Shown here: piece after piece, positions 1 to 12,030 of the stretch
How positions within the stretch are numbered: the stretch's first letter is position 1
How the letters are laid out: every line of letters starts with the position of its first letter
NCBI GenBank assembly: GCA_014058105.1
Contig: JACGCM010002647.1
Span: forward strand, 1,550,001 to 1,614,000
Origin: Kingdonia uniflora
Taxonomy: Eukaryota; Streptophyta; Magnoliopsida; Ranunculales; Circaeasteraceae
DNA: 64,000 nucleotides
Reading direction: 5' to 3'
Made by a program: the position numbers and the translations under genes
The notes under the pieces: generated by a model
The model's database searches: none
What the model saw: the letters and a program-made list of their open reading frames with translations, nothing else
Told to the model about the DNA's origin: nothing

Positions 1-1377
1 CTAAAGTTATAATATTATAGTAAACAACCACCTGTTTTTGGGCTCCACCAAGTACAAATGTCACATCCTGCGTAATAAAAAATTGTAAGAAAAATTTTAA
101 CTCATAAAACTATTATATCAAGCCACGTGTACGAGGAAGGCTGACATTGTCACCATCTCATGAACTACTTGTCATTTGTTTTAGTACATTTTGTCATACT
201 TTTGAACATATTTATTATTTATAAAAAGGCAGACTCTTTTACCAATTATGTTATTATTTCTCATTGTTTATGGTCAGGTATCACCTGCGGTTCACAGGAG
301 TTCGTCTGGTTTTTGGAGCCAAAAACGATCCCGATTCATCGAACAGTTTCTTCTTCTTACTCAACCTCAAAAATCGTCATGATTATTTGTTACAAACCGT
401 CTGTGTGACTATTGCCTACTAAGTGTTTGATTAAAGACTGGTACTCTACTTGGGCATGGACGAAATGATGGTACTCGTAACTCTTGTAGATGGTACTCTA
501 CTCTACTCAACTCGTGGAACAAACGATGGCAAATCGTCTGCGCGGCTGCTGCAAACCAAAATATGCCATTTATTTAGTTCAACTCTAGCATTTTTTCATA
601 TATTTATGTCATTTGGTAACAGCTTGTTGTCATTTGTGTTATATAACTTTCCCATTTGTTCGGTCTTCTTTGTCATTTGTTTTATACAACTTTGTCATTT
701 GTTCCGAAAATATCAACTACTTGAATATTAAAGTAGGTTTCTAGGCCGTGGGATCCACAGGTAAGGCAACAGGTAAGGCCGTGGGCTCCACTAGTTCGAA
801 TGTCACTTCATAATTAATAAAAAAAAATTAAATCATTTAAAAATATTATTATCACACCACGTGTCCAATTTTAATCATTCCTCGATATACACGTGTTATT
901 ACTATTTTGAGACGTATAAGGCAGACCCTGTCACCATTACATGCATTTATTGTCATTTATTGAAACCAATTTGTCATGCGTTTAAACATCAGTTATATTG
1001 GCTCATGCAGACTCTGTCACCATCAGTTATATTATTTGCCATTTATTTACTATTCTTTAAGCTTAGGTAACACGTGCAATACACACAAGTTCGTCTGCAT
1101 TTTGGCGCCAAAAACCATCCCCATTCCTCAAACATTTTCTTCTTACACGACCACTTCAAAGACCGCAAAAACCACAAAAACCGTCCCATTTCTGCAAATC
1201 ATGTGTGTGATTGACAACCGTAAAAACTGTCCCGATCGCACAAACCGTTTTCTCAAAAATTGGCGTGATTCTACCCATCATGTGTGTGTGATTTCAGTGT
1301 TATATCAATGGCAAATCATTTGTGTGACTAGCCTACCAGGTGTTTGATCAAAGTCTATTTTTTCTTCTTCTTCCACA
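1..1377 (+). repeat. Left subterminal region of MULE copy 1, internally duplicated, upstream of the Ulp1 gene
   Basis: No gene is supported here; the open frames are incidental. The segment is a degenerate tandem duplication. About 30-410 and about 780-1190 both run from a GGGCTCCAC block, through a CACGTG core (124-129 and 858-863) and a GTCATTTGTT-rich stretch, to a block ending in repeated CCAAAAAC and TCAAA words. The same two units occur in MULE copy 2 at 19660-20960. It lies directly upstream of the Ulp1 start at 1378, so it is likely the promoter and 5' UTR of that gene. CACGTG is the classical plant G-box; a regulatory role is inference. Confidence 0.6.
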
Positions 1378-4300
1378 ATGAAGTCTGATAAAGAAGTGAA
1401 TGAACAAGTTGACGAGGAGAACCAAACACAGGAGGGTGGAGCCAAGAAGGGCACCTCAAATGTTAAAAATTACACCTCTCGGTATACAGGTTTGGGACTT
1501 CACAAAATATTTGTAGCTATGCCTGAAGAGGAGAAGGGTGCTCTTCGTGCCACCTGTTTTGCACCTTTACTGCTGATTGATCTAATAGCAACGATGTCGA
1601 CGTTAGTTGTGGAAATATTCGATCGTCATCTCGGTGATATAAAGTTTCAATTTGGGGAGACGATAATTCAGATAAAACCCATTCATGTTTGCCTGATTTT
1701 GGGGATACGTGTATCTTCTATTGCAAGTGAGTTCTTATTTGTTGATCCTGAGCATATGACGAATTTCAGAATGAGGTAATTCCCCAAGAAGAAGAATACA
1801 TATGGGTTGAAGGAAATTGATGATGCTTTAAAACAGGCAAAATTGGAAAGACATCAGGGTAAGGCTATAATTTGTCATTTGTTTTGCCTTCTTTATCACC
1901 GTTCTTCATTGTATTTCTCACCCCTCCAATATTTGTATTGTATTTGCCATTTTTGGCTCATTGTATTCTAAGGATCTTATCATTACATTATGTTATTTCG
2001 TTTTGCAGAAGATGTTCTTCGATTAAATATGTTAAAAATTATACTATCATTTCCCCTCCCGAACAAGGGGAGAAACATTTGGGTGAAGTATGTTGATCTG
2101 GTAGATAATCTAGATCAGCTCAACAGATTCCCCTAAGGTGAGCAAGTCTATAATTTCTTGTGAAGTCAAATAATGGAGTTTGCCCATTATCGATCGCCCG
2201 CTGGTAAAAAATCTGATAAAACTTTATCACTGGACGGATATACCTGGGTGTTGATGATATGAACTTTCATTTCTATTCATAGCCTAAAGTTTCCAAGAAT
2301 TGAGGAATCCATACATTTGTTCCCTAAGCTATAAGGATGGAGGATGACATCCTTTAAGCATCGCCAAATTGTGACGTTTAAAATATTTTTTGCCAACCCC
2401 AAATTGTTGGTAATAGCTATGAAGTCGTCTGAGACTGACATGCAGCAAGGTCTTGTGCAAGAGGTCATGGTAATCTTCCATTCTTTGTATGATTGATTCA
2501 TTTTATTGCTTCATTGTCATTTAATTTATGTTTAGTATCATTTTATTTGTTTAGATTTGGCAATTCATATTCTCTTCGCGTCACTTGTTTAATTTTTCTG
2601 CCATTATGAAGTCTTTTTTTGTCATTTGTTGTATGCCTATTATCATTGTTAGAGTAATTTTTTTTATCATTTTAAAGATGCCCTTTGTCATCGTCATCTG
2701 TTTGAATATTTCAGAGAAATCAAATTGAAGCACCTACAATCGGTGTTGCGGCTACAATCGGTGCACCTGCAGTCGATACACCTGTAGTCGTTGCACCTAC
2801 AGTCAATGCACCTGTAATAGGTAGCAGTTCTTCTGCCACTGAGATCGGAGTTGTAGTGGTTAGGGTATGCTCCCAGTTGGAGGAGCATGGCAAAATGTTA
2901 CATAACCATGGTAAAATGTTGGAATGAATTTTGATGTCTATAGTGGGAGACACTCCACTCCTTGGGCAGTACCAGTTCTCTACTTCTGAGAAACCACGAA
3001 ATGCAAGCGAGAAGGAGGTAACGAGAAAGAAGATGGAAAAAGGAAGAAGGCGGAGCCGAGAACCTGGCAATAAAAAAATTAAAAGAATGAAGAGAAGAAA
3101 AAAGGTAAGGGAGAATGGCAGAAGAAGTCGAATGCCAATAAGAAGAACAAGAAGGCTGAAGAAGCTGATGTGGCCTTGAAGAAAAAGGTTAAAGGCACGA
3201 AGAAAGAAGCTTTCACTGATGAAAAATTTGATCATGTCCCACTGATCCAATTGAAAATCTTAATCCCCAAGAAGGGCTTGGCTAATAGAGTACCAAGGAA
3301 GAAATGGGTAGAATTCCTAGAACTTGAGAATATTCAATCAACTGCATAAACTTGCTTCAACAAGTTACGCCTGGAGAGGGATTGGAGGTGGTAAAAGATT
3401 TAATGGTAGATGATGATGTTGAAGTGAATTTGAAAGCGATATCGTCTGAATATGGTGGTGGTCTTCTAAAGGTATCATCCGTTTACTACTTCTTATCATT
3501 TATATGATATTATTTGACATTTGTTTTTCAAAATATTGGCATTTACTTTATGCAATTTTCCATTTCTTCAGAAGTCTATCATTTGTTCAGAATGTTTTTA
3601 GCATTTGTGAGGTTGTCTTTATCATTCTCTTTTCCAGAACTTCCATTTCTTCTGATGTCTTTGTTCATTTAATTTGTTGTATGTGAAGTGGAAGAAAGGT
3701 GACGTAAAAGATAATGATGATAAGAAAGATGTCGAGGAGAATGTTAAATATGAAGAAGAGCAACCTCAAGTTGCTGAAGAAGAGAATTCATAGCCACCAA
3801 CTGTTGTGGTGTATTATAATGGAAACAAAGATGTACAACATGCCAATGAGGTATTTGCTGAAGAAGAAGATTCATAACCTCAAGTTACTAATATTTGTTT
3901 GTATTGGGCTATCCCTACCATTTTTTTTAATTTGTTTCTTCTTTAACCTTTGTTGTACAGACTATGGTGGTTGCAGAGGTAGCAAAAACTGATATAGTAT
4001 TCTTCAACCAGGAGGAAGTTGTTGGTGAAGCTTATCAGGTAACTTATCATTTGTTTGTTGTTGACTTCTCATTTTTCTTCTTTTGTTTTACCATATCTTG
4101 TATCACTCTTATCATTTGTAGTCTGTTTATTTACAGGCTAGTGCTGACCAAGCAACTATTGTATCTGTCGAGGAACAGACTCTGGAGGTTGAAAAAACTG
4201 ATGATGAAGCTAGTCAGGTAACTTATTTGTTCTTTGTTGGTAACTTCTCATTATCTTCTTTTATTTTCCCATATCTTGTATTACTCTTATCATTTGTAGT

Positions 4301-6000
4301 GTGTTTATTTACAGGCTAGTGCAGACCAAACAACTGCTGTATCTGTCGGGGAACAGACTATAGAGGCTGCACAAGCTAATGTAGTAATCTCCCACCAGGA
4401 GGAAGATGTTGGTGAAGCTAGTCAAGTAACTTATCATTTCTTTGCTGGTAATTTCTCATTTTCATCTAGTTATTTTCCCATATCTTGTATCACTCTTATC
4501 ATTTGTAGTATATTTATTTACAGAGTAAATAGAGTAAATAGGAGGTGGAACAAAATAAAGAGGAGGTGGTTGAAGGCAAGGATGATGATGATGGAAATTT
4601 ACAGAATAAACCATACCCTGAGCAAGTAATAAAAGAAATGGTTGTTGACCAGACCAATGTATAAAGTACTTTTAAACCAAACAACTGGTTGATTACTCAA
4701 TCACATGTAATAAGCACATTTATATTTTATTTTCTTATTTTGACATATCTGTTCCACCTTGTTTTAATGGAGTCAGAAGTAGATGTTACCTTAAAGAAGA
4801 GGCATGCAATAAGTGAGGATGAAATTAATGAAAGGGCCGTCATAATGGCTTGTCGAATTAACCAATTGAATGTTCACCTTGACGAGCTTCTTCCGGGAGT
4901 GTTATTGGAATCTTTCATTCAAAGACCCATCTCCCAAGAGGAGAAACCAGGTGGACCAAGTCTGGTCACTGAGGAAAGATGAATTATTTCCTGAAGCTAA
5001 GAAGGACAACAGGAGTACCTATATGAGGATAGGTGAAGAAACTATTTGCCTTAACGCTCTCTAAACCTTATACCCAAAGAAATGGTTGGATAATGAGGTA
5101 TTTATATCATTTATTTATTTTCTACTATCATTTGTACAAGAGTTTCTACCATTTGTTTTCAAATTGTCTGTCCTTTATTCGTTTGTACTTTATTATTAGT
5201 TTTGACTTTGTTGTCATTTATAATATTGAACTTTATCATTTTTGTTATCTAATTTGTCATTTTTTTTTTCATGTTCAGGTCATTGATGTGTACATTAAAG
5301 CTCTGATTCAATATTTTGACACAATAATCGTGCCCGCCCAGATAAAGAAAGGATTGTGCTGGCGGATGTCTTTGCCTGCCAATATATTGGCACGGCTTTC
5401 AATGTCTGGACTCGTAATATGTCCTCTCCAGAAGGTGTGGAATTGAAGAAGAAATCAATTTAGGAACAAATTACATCTATGCAATGGGATCGTACAGTTT
5501 CTAATTACATCCATCGAGGAGATTTGAAAGTGGTCAATTTGAAATTAATACTCATTCCCTGGAATATCAATGACAACCACTGTGTCATTTGTGTTGTGTC
5601 CTTTAAGGCAAGAAAAATATGCATTTACGATTCAATGGTGGATGCGAAAATTGGAAATACACGGAAAAAGAAGAAGTTATCTCCTGAACACCAGCTTATT
5701 GAAGATCGGATATCAACGATCCTCCCAAAATTATTGATATAGAGAGATTTTGCCGATCATAGTAGTCCACCTACTAGTTCAGAGGTAAATAATTATGGTC
5801 TAAACTCCAAAATGACATCTCGCTTTGGGAAATGTCCAATACATCCAAATGGTTATGATCATTGCGGGGTCTATATATTTGTCTTTATGGACAATCTCCT
5901 AAGGGGAATAAATTTTCCAGATTTGATAGACGGTAATGAATGTCATTACACAATTGTTTATGACATATTGAGGCTGGGAGTTGAGCCGAAGAAGATTTAG
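1378..6000 (+). pseudogene. Ulp1-type cysteine protease gene of MULE copy 1 (multi-exon, damaged)
   Basis: Transposon-borne relative of SUMO/ubiquitin-like proteases; role in the element unknown. The ATG at 1378 follows a clear leader. The first exon encodes about 130 residues of the N-terminal domain, and exon 2 (about 2012-2465) has the DUF1985-like pattern with RFP, then YTWVLMIW. Middle exons are low-complexity: APTV-type pentads (2726-2813), a Lys/Arg-rich tract, and a tandemly repeated acidic exon (about 3964-4425). The C-terminal protease starts near 4768 and ends at the TAG at 5998. The catalytic His lies in NDNHC and the Asp in IYDSM. The nucleophile region reads HPNGYDHCGVY, so the usual Gln is His and an extra residue precedes the Cys. 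Lesions include an in-frame TAA at 1777, a stop in exon 2, and a frameshift near 4950. Introns are rich in GTCATTTGTT. Confidence 0.8.
3961..4540 (+). repeat. Tandemly duplicated exon-intron units inside the Ulp1 gene
   Basis: Three consecutive units of about 180-190 bp each hold a small acidic exon opening after TTTACAG or TGTACAG and closing CAG (or CAA) before GTAACTTAT, then an intron with TCATTTGTAG. Exons start near 3961, 4137 and 4315. The second and third share GCTAGTGC, GACCAA, CAACT, TGTATCTGTCG and GAACAGACT. Copy 2 has only two comparable exons (about 23731-23808 and 23882-23961), so the number differs between element copies. Confidence 0.65.
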
Positions 6001-6419
6001 AAACTTTGACATCCATTTTGCTGTAATGTATAATTTCAGTAATTTTGTAACGTTATAAACAAATAATATCATTCATTTATATAATCTTCCTCATTTGTTA
6101 TATCTTTTTTGTCATTCCTATATTACATATTTGTTAGAATGGCTAGTCTGTATAGTTGGATTATTATTAATTTTTTATTTCTTATGTATGATTTGGCATT
6201 TGTTATCATAGATTTGTCATTTGCTATATATGATTTGACATTTGTTATCAGAGATATATCATTTGTTATATATGATTGGCATTTGTTATCAGAGATTTGT
6301 CATTTGTTATCTATGATATATTATTCGTTGTATATTATTGGGCATTTGTTATCAGAGGTTTGTCATTCGTTATATATTACTTGTTTTGTAGATAAACAAC
6401 ATTTGATGTAAATGAATAG

Positions 6420-9060
6420 TCGATTTGGTTCAAATGAATTGTGATTATTTGTTAGACAATATGTGTTCTTAAAAACATGATTATTCATTTGTTATATTGG
6501 ATTTTTCATTTGTTATATATGATTTGGCATTTGTTAACTATGATTTGTCATTAGTTGACTTTGATTTATCATTTATTAACTATTAATGGTCTATTTGGTT
6601 CTTTGAACATTTGTATTGTGTTTGTATGTTAGTAGACAACATTTGTATTTAAAAAAATGATTTTTTATTTGTTAACAATGATTTGTCATTTGTTAAATAT
6701 GATTTGCCATTTGTTACAAATGATTTGTCATTTGTTAACTAACACTGGTCTATTTGGTTCTCTAAACATTTGTATTATGTTTGTATGTTAGTAGACAACA
6801 TATGTACTTAAAAGAATAATTTTTCATTTGTTGACTATGATTTGTCATTTGTTACCAATGATATGTCATTTGTTAACTATCAATGGTCTATTTGGTTCTT
6901 TGAACATTTGTATTGTGTTTGTATGTTAGTAGACAACATTTGTACTTAAAAAAATAATTTGTCATTTGCTGACTTTGATATGTCATTTGTTAACTATCAA
7001 TGGTCTATTTAGTTCTTTGAACATTTATATTGTATTTGTATGATAGTAGACAATATTTATACTTAAAAAAATAATTTGTCATTTGCTGACTATGATTTGC
7101 CATTTGTTAACTAACAATAGTCTATTTAGTTCTTTGAACATTTGCATTGTGTTTGTATGTTAGTAGACAACATTTGTACTTAAAAAAATGATTTGTCATT
7201 TGTTGACAATGATTTGTCATTTGTTGACTTTGATATGTCATTTGTTAACTATCAATGGTCCACTTGGTTCTTTGAATATTTGTATTGTGTTTATCTGATA
7301 GTAGACAACATTTATACTTAAAAAAATGATTTGTCATTTGTTAACTAACAATGGTCTATTTGGCTCTTTGAACATTTGTATTGTGTTTATTTGTTAGTAG
7401 ACAACATTTGTACTTAAAAAAATAATTTGGCATTTGTTGACTATGATTTGTCATTTGTTATCAATGACAAATCATAGCTAAGAAATGACAAATTTTTAAT
7501 AACTAATTTTTTAAGTTCAAATGAAGTTTACTAACAAACAAGCACAATACAAATATTCAAATAACCAAATAGACCATTGATAGTCAACAAATGACAAATC
7601 ATTGGTAACAAATAACAAATCGTTTGTTTAAGTACAAATGTTGTCTACTAACAAACAAATACAATACAAATGTTCAAAGAAGCAAATAGACCATTGATAG
7701 TTAACAAATGACATATCATGGTCAATAAATGACAAATCGTTTTTTTTAAGCACAAATGTTGTCTACTAACAAGCAAACACAATACAAATGTTTAAAGAAC
7801 CAATTATACCATTGATAGTTAACAAATGGCAAATCATAGTTAACAAACGACAAATCATTGATAACAGATGACAAATTATAGTCAACAAATAAAAAATTAT
7901 TTTTTTAAGTACAAATATTGTCTACTAACATATAAACACAATACAAATGTTCAAAGAAGCAAATAGACCATTGTTAGTTAACAAATGACAAATCATAGTC
8001 AACAAATGACAAATTGTTTTTTTAAGTACAAATGTTGTCTACTAACATACAAACACAATACAAATGTTCAAAGAACCAAATAGACCATTGTTAGTTAACA
8101 AATGATAAATCATTGGTAACAAATGCAAAATCATTGGTAACAAATGACAAATCGTTTGTTTAAATACAAATGTTGTCTACTAACAAACAAACACAATACA
8201 AATGTTCTAAGAACCAAATAGACCATTGATAGTTAGCAAATTAACCATTGATAGTAAACAAATGACATATCATGGTCAGCAAATGACAAATCATAGTCAA
8301 CAAATATCGACAAACCATTTTTTAAAATACAAATGTTGTCTCCTAACAAACAAACACAATACAAATGTTCAAAAACCAAATAGACCATTGATAGTTAACA
8401 AATAGATCATTGATAGTTAACAAATGACATATCATGGTCAACAAATGACAAATACTTTTTTTAAGTACAAATATTATCTACTAACAAATAAATACAATAC
8501 AAATGTTCAAAGAACCAAATAGGTCATTGATAGTTAACAAATAATAAATTATTGGTAACAAATGACAAATGGTAGTCAATAAATGACAAATTATTTTTTT
8601 AAGTACAAATGTTGTCTACTATCATACAAACACAGTACAAATGTTCAAAAAACCAAATAGTCCATTAATAGTTAACAAATGACATATCAAAGTCAACAAA
8701 TGCCAAATCATAGTCAACAAATGATAAATTATTTTTTTAAGTACAAATGTTGTCTACTAACAAATAAATACAATACAAATGTTCAAAGAACCAAATTGAC
8801 CATTGATAGTTAACAAATGACATATCAAAGTCAACAAATGACAAATCATAGTTAACAAATGACAAATCATTTTTTTAAGTATAAATGTTATCTACTAACA
8901 AATAAACACAATATAATTATTCAAAGAACCAAATAGGCCATTGATAGTTAACAATTGACAAATCATAGTCAACCAATGACAAATTCTGTATAACATATAA
9001 ATAATCTTGTTTTTAAGTACAAATATTGTCTACTTACAAACAACACAATTCATTATATTA
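6420..9060. repeat. Inverted tandem-repeat array in the middle of MULE copy 1
   Basis: The left arm (about 6420-7455) is roughly eight degenerate units of 110-160 bp, each with TAGTAGACAACATTTGTA, a run of A, then several GATTTGTCATTTGTTA words and GGTCTATTTGGTTCTTTGAA. The right arm (about 7463-9060) has roughly eleven units of the same sequence in reverse complement (TACAAATGTTGTCTACTA). The switch is at 7441-7477, a near-perfect hairpin with 15-nt stems (CTATGATTTGTCATT and its complement) and a 7-nt loop. The ORFs here are not credible. Such an arrangement could yield long hairpin RNA if transcribed. Confidence 0.9.
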
Positions 9061-9665
9061 AATAACCAAATAGACCATTGACTTATATCATATATAACGA
9101 ATGATAAATCATATATCGTAGATAGCAAATCATTCTATCTACAGAACAAGTATGTCAATTTTTCATAGATAATAAATGACAAATCATATATAACAAATGA
9201 CAAGTCATTTGTTTGCAAGTAGACAATAATTATACTTAAAAACTGGATTATTCATTTGCTATATATGATTTGTCATCTCTTATAAATGATTTGTCATCTG
9301 TTAAATTATTTGTCATTTGTCAACTATGATTTGTCATTTGTCATTTGTTATAAATGATTTGTCATTTGTTATCAATGATTTGTCACCTGTTATAGATTAT
9401 TTCTCATTTGTAATCTATGATTTTTCATCATCTTCATCTTCAGCATGCTAAGATTAGATTTCTTTACTTCAAAATTGCAATACTCATTGGGCACAAAAAA
9501 AGAAACTTTCATTAACTCGAATGTTGTTATAGATCTTAATTTATATTATATCAATTTACATCAGTTTATGCACTCGGAGGTGGTGGTGGTGGTCGATATC
9601 CCCTACCACCACCGCCGTCTCCTCCTCGATAACCCCCACCACCACCACTATCTCTTCATATGATC
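9061..9665. repeat. Motif-rich spacer of MULE copy 1 with deleted low-complexity gene
   Basis: After the array the motif turns back to the forward strand (GTCATTTGTT at about 9205-9420). A short CATCATCTTCATCTTCA remnant near 9426-9442 marks where copy 2 has a 130-codon low-complexity ORF (32831-33241), so copy 1 appears to have lost that segment. From about 9480 on, the sequence aligns with 33655 onward of copy 2. No coding region is supported; CCACCACCAC words near 9600 explain the His-rich ORF there. Confidence 0.5.
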
Positions 9666-9980
9666 CTACTCAGGGTAATGACAGGACATCATCGAACATA
9701 TACTAACCACTTCATCCACCGATGTAACAGCATCCTCTGCCAGAAAACACAAGCCAATTCTCCTTTCCTGCTCCAACGTCACCATTTAGTAAAAGTGGAG
9801 CATTTGATAATAATCGCCATCCGCCTCTTCTACCTATTCATACGTCATCCCATGAAAGGTAGGATACACTGGAATGGGAGTAGGAAGTTGAAGGGACTGG
9901 GTCTTAAAGTATCAAAGCCGCAGCTATTGCATCTTGGCAAGAACCCTAGCCTCGTACGCTTGGCATCTGGTGGTCACCAT
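9666..9980 (-). pseudogene. Unidentified ~105-residue accessory gene of MULE copy 1, broken
   Basis: This is the counterpart of the intact frame at 33783-34106 in copy 2. The start is the minus-strand ATG at 9980 (protein begins MVTTRCQAYEARVLAKMQ) and it would end at the TAG at 9668. At least three in-frame stops interrupt it. I do not recognise the family; recognisable shared words include PTFHGMTYE, EADGD and MVT.EQ.RRIGL. It lies between the inverted array and the GRF zinc-finger gene, on the same strand as the transposase. Confidence 0.5.
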
Positions 9981-10415
9981 CTTTTTCACAGAGCAAATAC
10001 ACAATAGTTGTACAAGATTAAATAAGGAAAAAAGAAATACTTGCCGAATAAACTACATCAGTATTTATACCATAGCACTGCAAACCACAACATTATTTAA
10101 TGTTGAGTTCAAAACCCCAATGTCATAATGAATTCAAACACAGTAGTATATAATGCTGACCAAACCCATTGGAAATGAAGGCACATTGGAAATGTAGTTG
10201 TTATTTAATGAAATATATGTCATTCAATAATAAGCGATCTGTCATTTTTTTTAAGGATTTTTCCATTTGCAATTCATAAATCGCATGCTATTATTAAAAA
10301 GTTGTCATTTGTTATATATGATTTAGTATTTGATACTTAAGAGTTTAACGTTCTAATGCCAGAAATTAACGTCACTAAATATAAGGAATATTATACTTCA
10401 GTCCTACATATATCT
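9981..10415. other. Spacer between two minus-strand accessory genes, copy 1
   Basis: AT-rich, non-coding. It holds forward-strand GTCATTTGTT words near 10305 and 10240, against the reverse-strand trend around it, and aligns with about 34107-34499 of copy 2. The ORFs reported here overlap the broken accessory gene and are not credible. Confidence 0.4.
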
Positions 10416-10682
10416 CTACTTGTTAAAATCTAGAGATTTTAACTTGGACAAAAAATCTTGCAGCATCTCCATTCTGACCTCCGAGATCCTTAGTTGAGTG
10501 CAAGTTTCAGATGTAATATTGTCAAAGATCTGATTACACCTTTTTACCTCATCTACTCACGCCCATAAACCACACCCACCAATTTTGCGAGCGCATTGAC
10601 AGAACCAGCAGTTAGGGTTGAGGCTTGTACATGAGAGACGAAGATCATAATTTTTACCGCACAAGCAAATAAGGGAATGCAT
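10416..10682 (-). pseudogene. GRF-type zinc-finger gene of MULE copy 1, internally deleted
   Basis: The minus-strand ATG is at 10682 and the TAG at 10416-10418. The N-terminus has ICLCGKN, LNPN, WFCQC and GLW, the first GRF finger seen complete in copy 2, but with NRRF changed to NCWF and a stop right after GLWA. The second finger present in copy 2 (34574-34936) is missing. The sequence jumps to the C-terminal part with TQLRISEV, LQDFLSKLKSLD. Known: GRF fingers bind single-stranded DNA or RNA in several nucleic-acid enzymes. A role for it in the transposon is inference. Confidence 0.6.
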
Positions 10683-11040
10683 CGTTGGTAGGGAAGTATG
10701 TAATGTTTGAGAATTTGAAGCAAGTGTACAGGTTATGCAGTATAAGGTTATGACAAGATATTTATAAAGAAATGAAAATTAACACATTTTGATTATACCC
10801 TTGGTCATAATTAATGCCAAAGCCCCCGCTTTAAAGTCGACAGATTCTACCCTTTAGAGACGATGTGACAAGTCATTCTTAAAGTCAACTTTGATTACGT
10901 TTACAACAAGTTATCTAACCAAAACATCCACTTGGTGCCCTAATCCCTGCCACGCGTGATTCAAATTCTTAATTCTCCCAAGTATTAAAAAAAACCTAAA
11001 GAAAAGCTCGAACCCTCAACTCTTTAAAACTTCTCAAGAA
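10683..11040 (+). promoter_or_regulatory. Spacer and probable promoter of small coiled-coil gene A, copy 1
   Basis: Divergent spacer between the minus-strand GRF gene and the plus-strand gene A. Before the ATG at 11041 there is an A-rich block (AAGTATTAAAAAAAACC at about 10980) where copy 2 reads AAGTATAAAAAAGCCC, a TATA-like box, followed by a leader with CTCTTTAAAACTTCTCAAGAA in both copies. The gap is otherwise free of genes. Confidence 0.4.
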
Positions 11041-11343
11041 ATGTCACACTCCCACTCCACTCGATTTAGCTATGCCTCTTCCAGTACCCCTCAAGAGTGG
11101 TTTGAGGCATTAGGGATTGAAGAAGATCAAGTTGATGAACGTCTCTTCACGTTGAATAGAATTTACCAAATGAAGAAGGATATCTCCGGTGATAAGGTAC
11201 AACTGCTGAAAGAGCATTACGAAGAGTTTAAGGAGAAATTAGGAGAGCTCAATAAAATGGATGAAAAACTGGAGAAAATTATAAAAAAGAAAAGAGAGCG
11301 TTCTGAAGGGTTCAAGTTCCATATCCGCTTCTTGGAATATTAG
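11041..11343 (+). CDS. Small coiled-coil protein gene A of MULE copy 1 (C-terminally truncated)
   Basis: The frame opens MSHSHSTRFSYASSSTPQEW and continues as a charged, Leu/Lys/Glu-rich helix (LLKEHYEEFKEKL, KFHIRFLE), consistent with a coiled coil. It stops at 11341, whereas copy 2 reads on through a further coiled segment to about 140 residues, so copy 1 is truncated by a nonsense change and later stops. The start fits: the ATG follows the CTTCTCAAGAA leader conserved in both copies and upstream of gene B. It is a clear paralogue of gene B 700 bp downstream. I do not recognise the family. Its consistent presence in both MULE copies suggests it belongs to the element. Confidence 0.6.
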   Translation: MSHSHSTRFSYASSSTPQEWFEALGIEEDQVDERLFTLNRIYQMKKDISGDKVQLLKEHYEEFKEKLGELNKMDEKLEKIIKKKRERSEGFKFHIRFLEY

Positions 11344-12030
11344 TTTTGCGCTCTAAAGTTAGACTGAGATGAGCATAAGAAACTGTGGGAGAAGTCGGCC
11401 TGTAAAATTATTTGTCTCAAGTAGAAGATCATGGCTATAGAACGTAATCAAAATTCCTCAAGTGAGGAGTTGCAAACATTTGTGTTATTTTTAGTTATTT
11501 TTTGTTATTATTGTTTCCCTTGTATGAACATTTGTTTTGTTTCGTTTTAGTTTTTCTAAGGGAAGTTCCATCTTAAATAAATGATATAAGGGAACCAAAC
11601 CAATGATAAAGACTTCATGAACAATGATAGATAAATATTAAACTTAACAAAACTGGTGATAACATTTCAAAAGACAAATGATAAATTATCGTTAGACAAT
11701 GATAGTTCAGGAAAGAGATAATGATATATAACATAAAAACAAATGCGAACTTATCTTCAACATATGGCAAATCGATGAAAAAAGTAATGATAATTGATTA
11801 GACAACTCAGTTTAAATACTCATATAACTTACGTGTACAACAAGAAATGACGGCGCCGAACTGAAGTAATAATAACTTTTACTCTAAACATCGGGTAATC
11901 CTTGACACGCGTCCCTTCCTAATGCATTAAACTCCCCTTATAAAATCCCTAATCTCAAGTAAACTATTCTCAACTCTTCAACTATTCAAACTCTAAACCC
12001 TTAACTCTTTTTAACTTCTAATGAAAAATA
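11344..12030. repeat. Decayed gene A tail and spacer before gene B, copy 1
   Basis: 11344-11475 aligns with the last third of gene A in copy 2 but is interrupted by stops. 11480-11990 is non-coding, with reverse-oriented motif words (ACAAATGATAAA, AACAAATGCGAA). TATAAAATCCCTAA near 11940 is a good TATA-type box for gene B, matched by TATAAAATTTTTAA near 36186 in copy 2. Confidence 0.45.

Noticed and set aside
6109..6411. 100-residue ORF with repeated SFVIYD-like units
   Set aside because: It is a translation of the element's GTCATTTGTTAT repeat; no leader and no match in the other copy's frame.
6420..9060. CRISPR-like or centromeric satellite array
   Set aside because: Units are degenerate, lack unique spacers, are inverted halfway and occur inside a bounded transposon in a plant genome.
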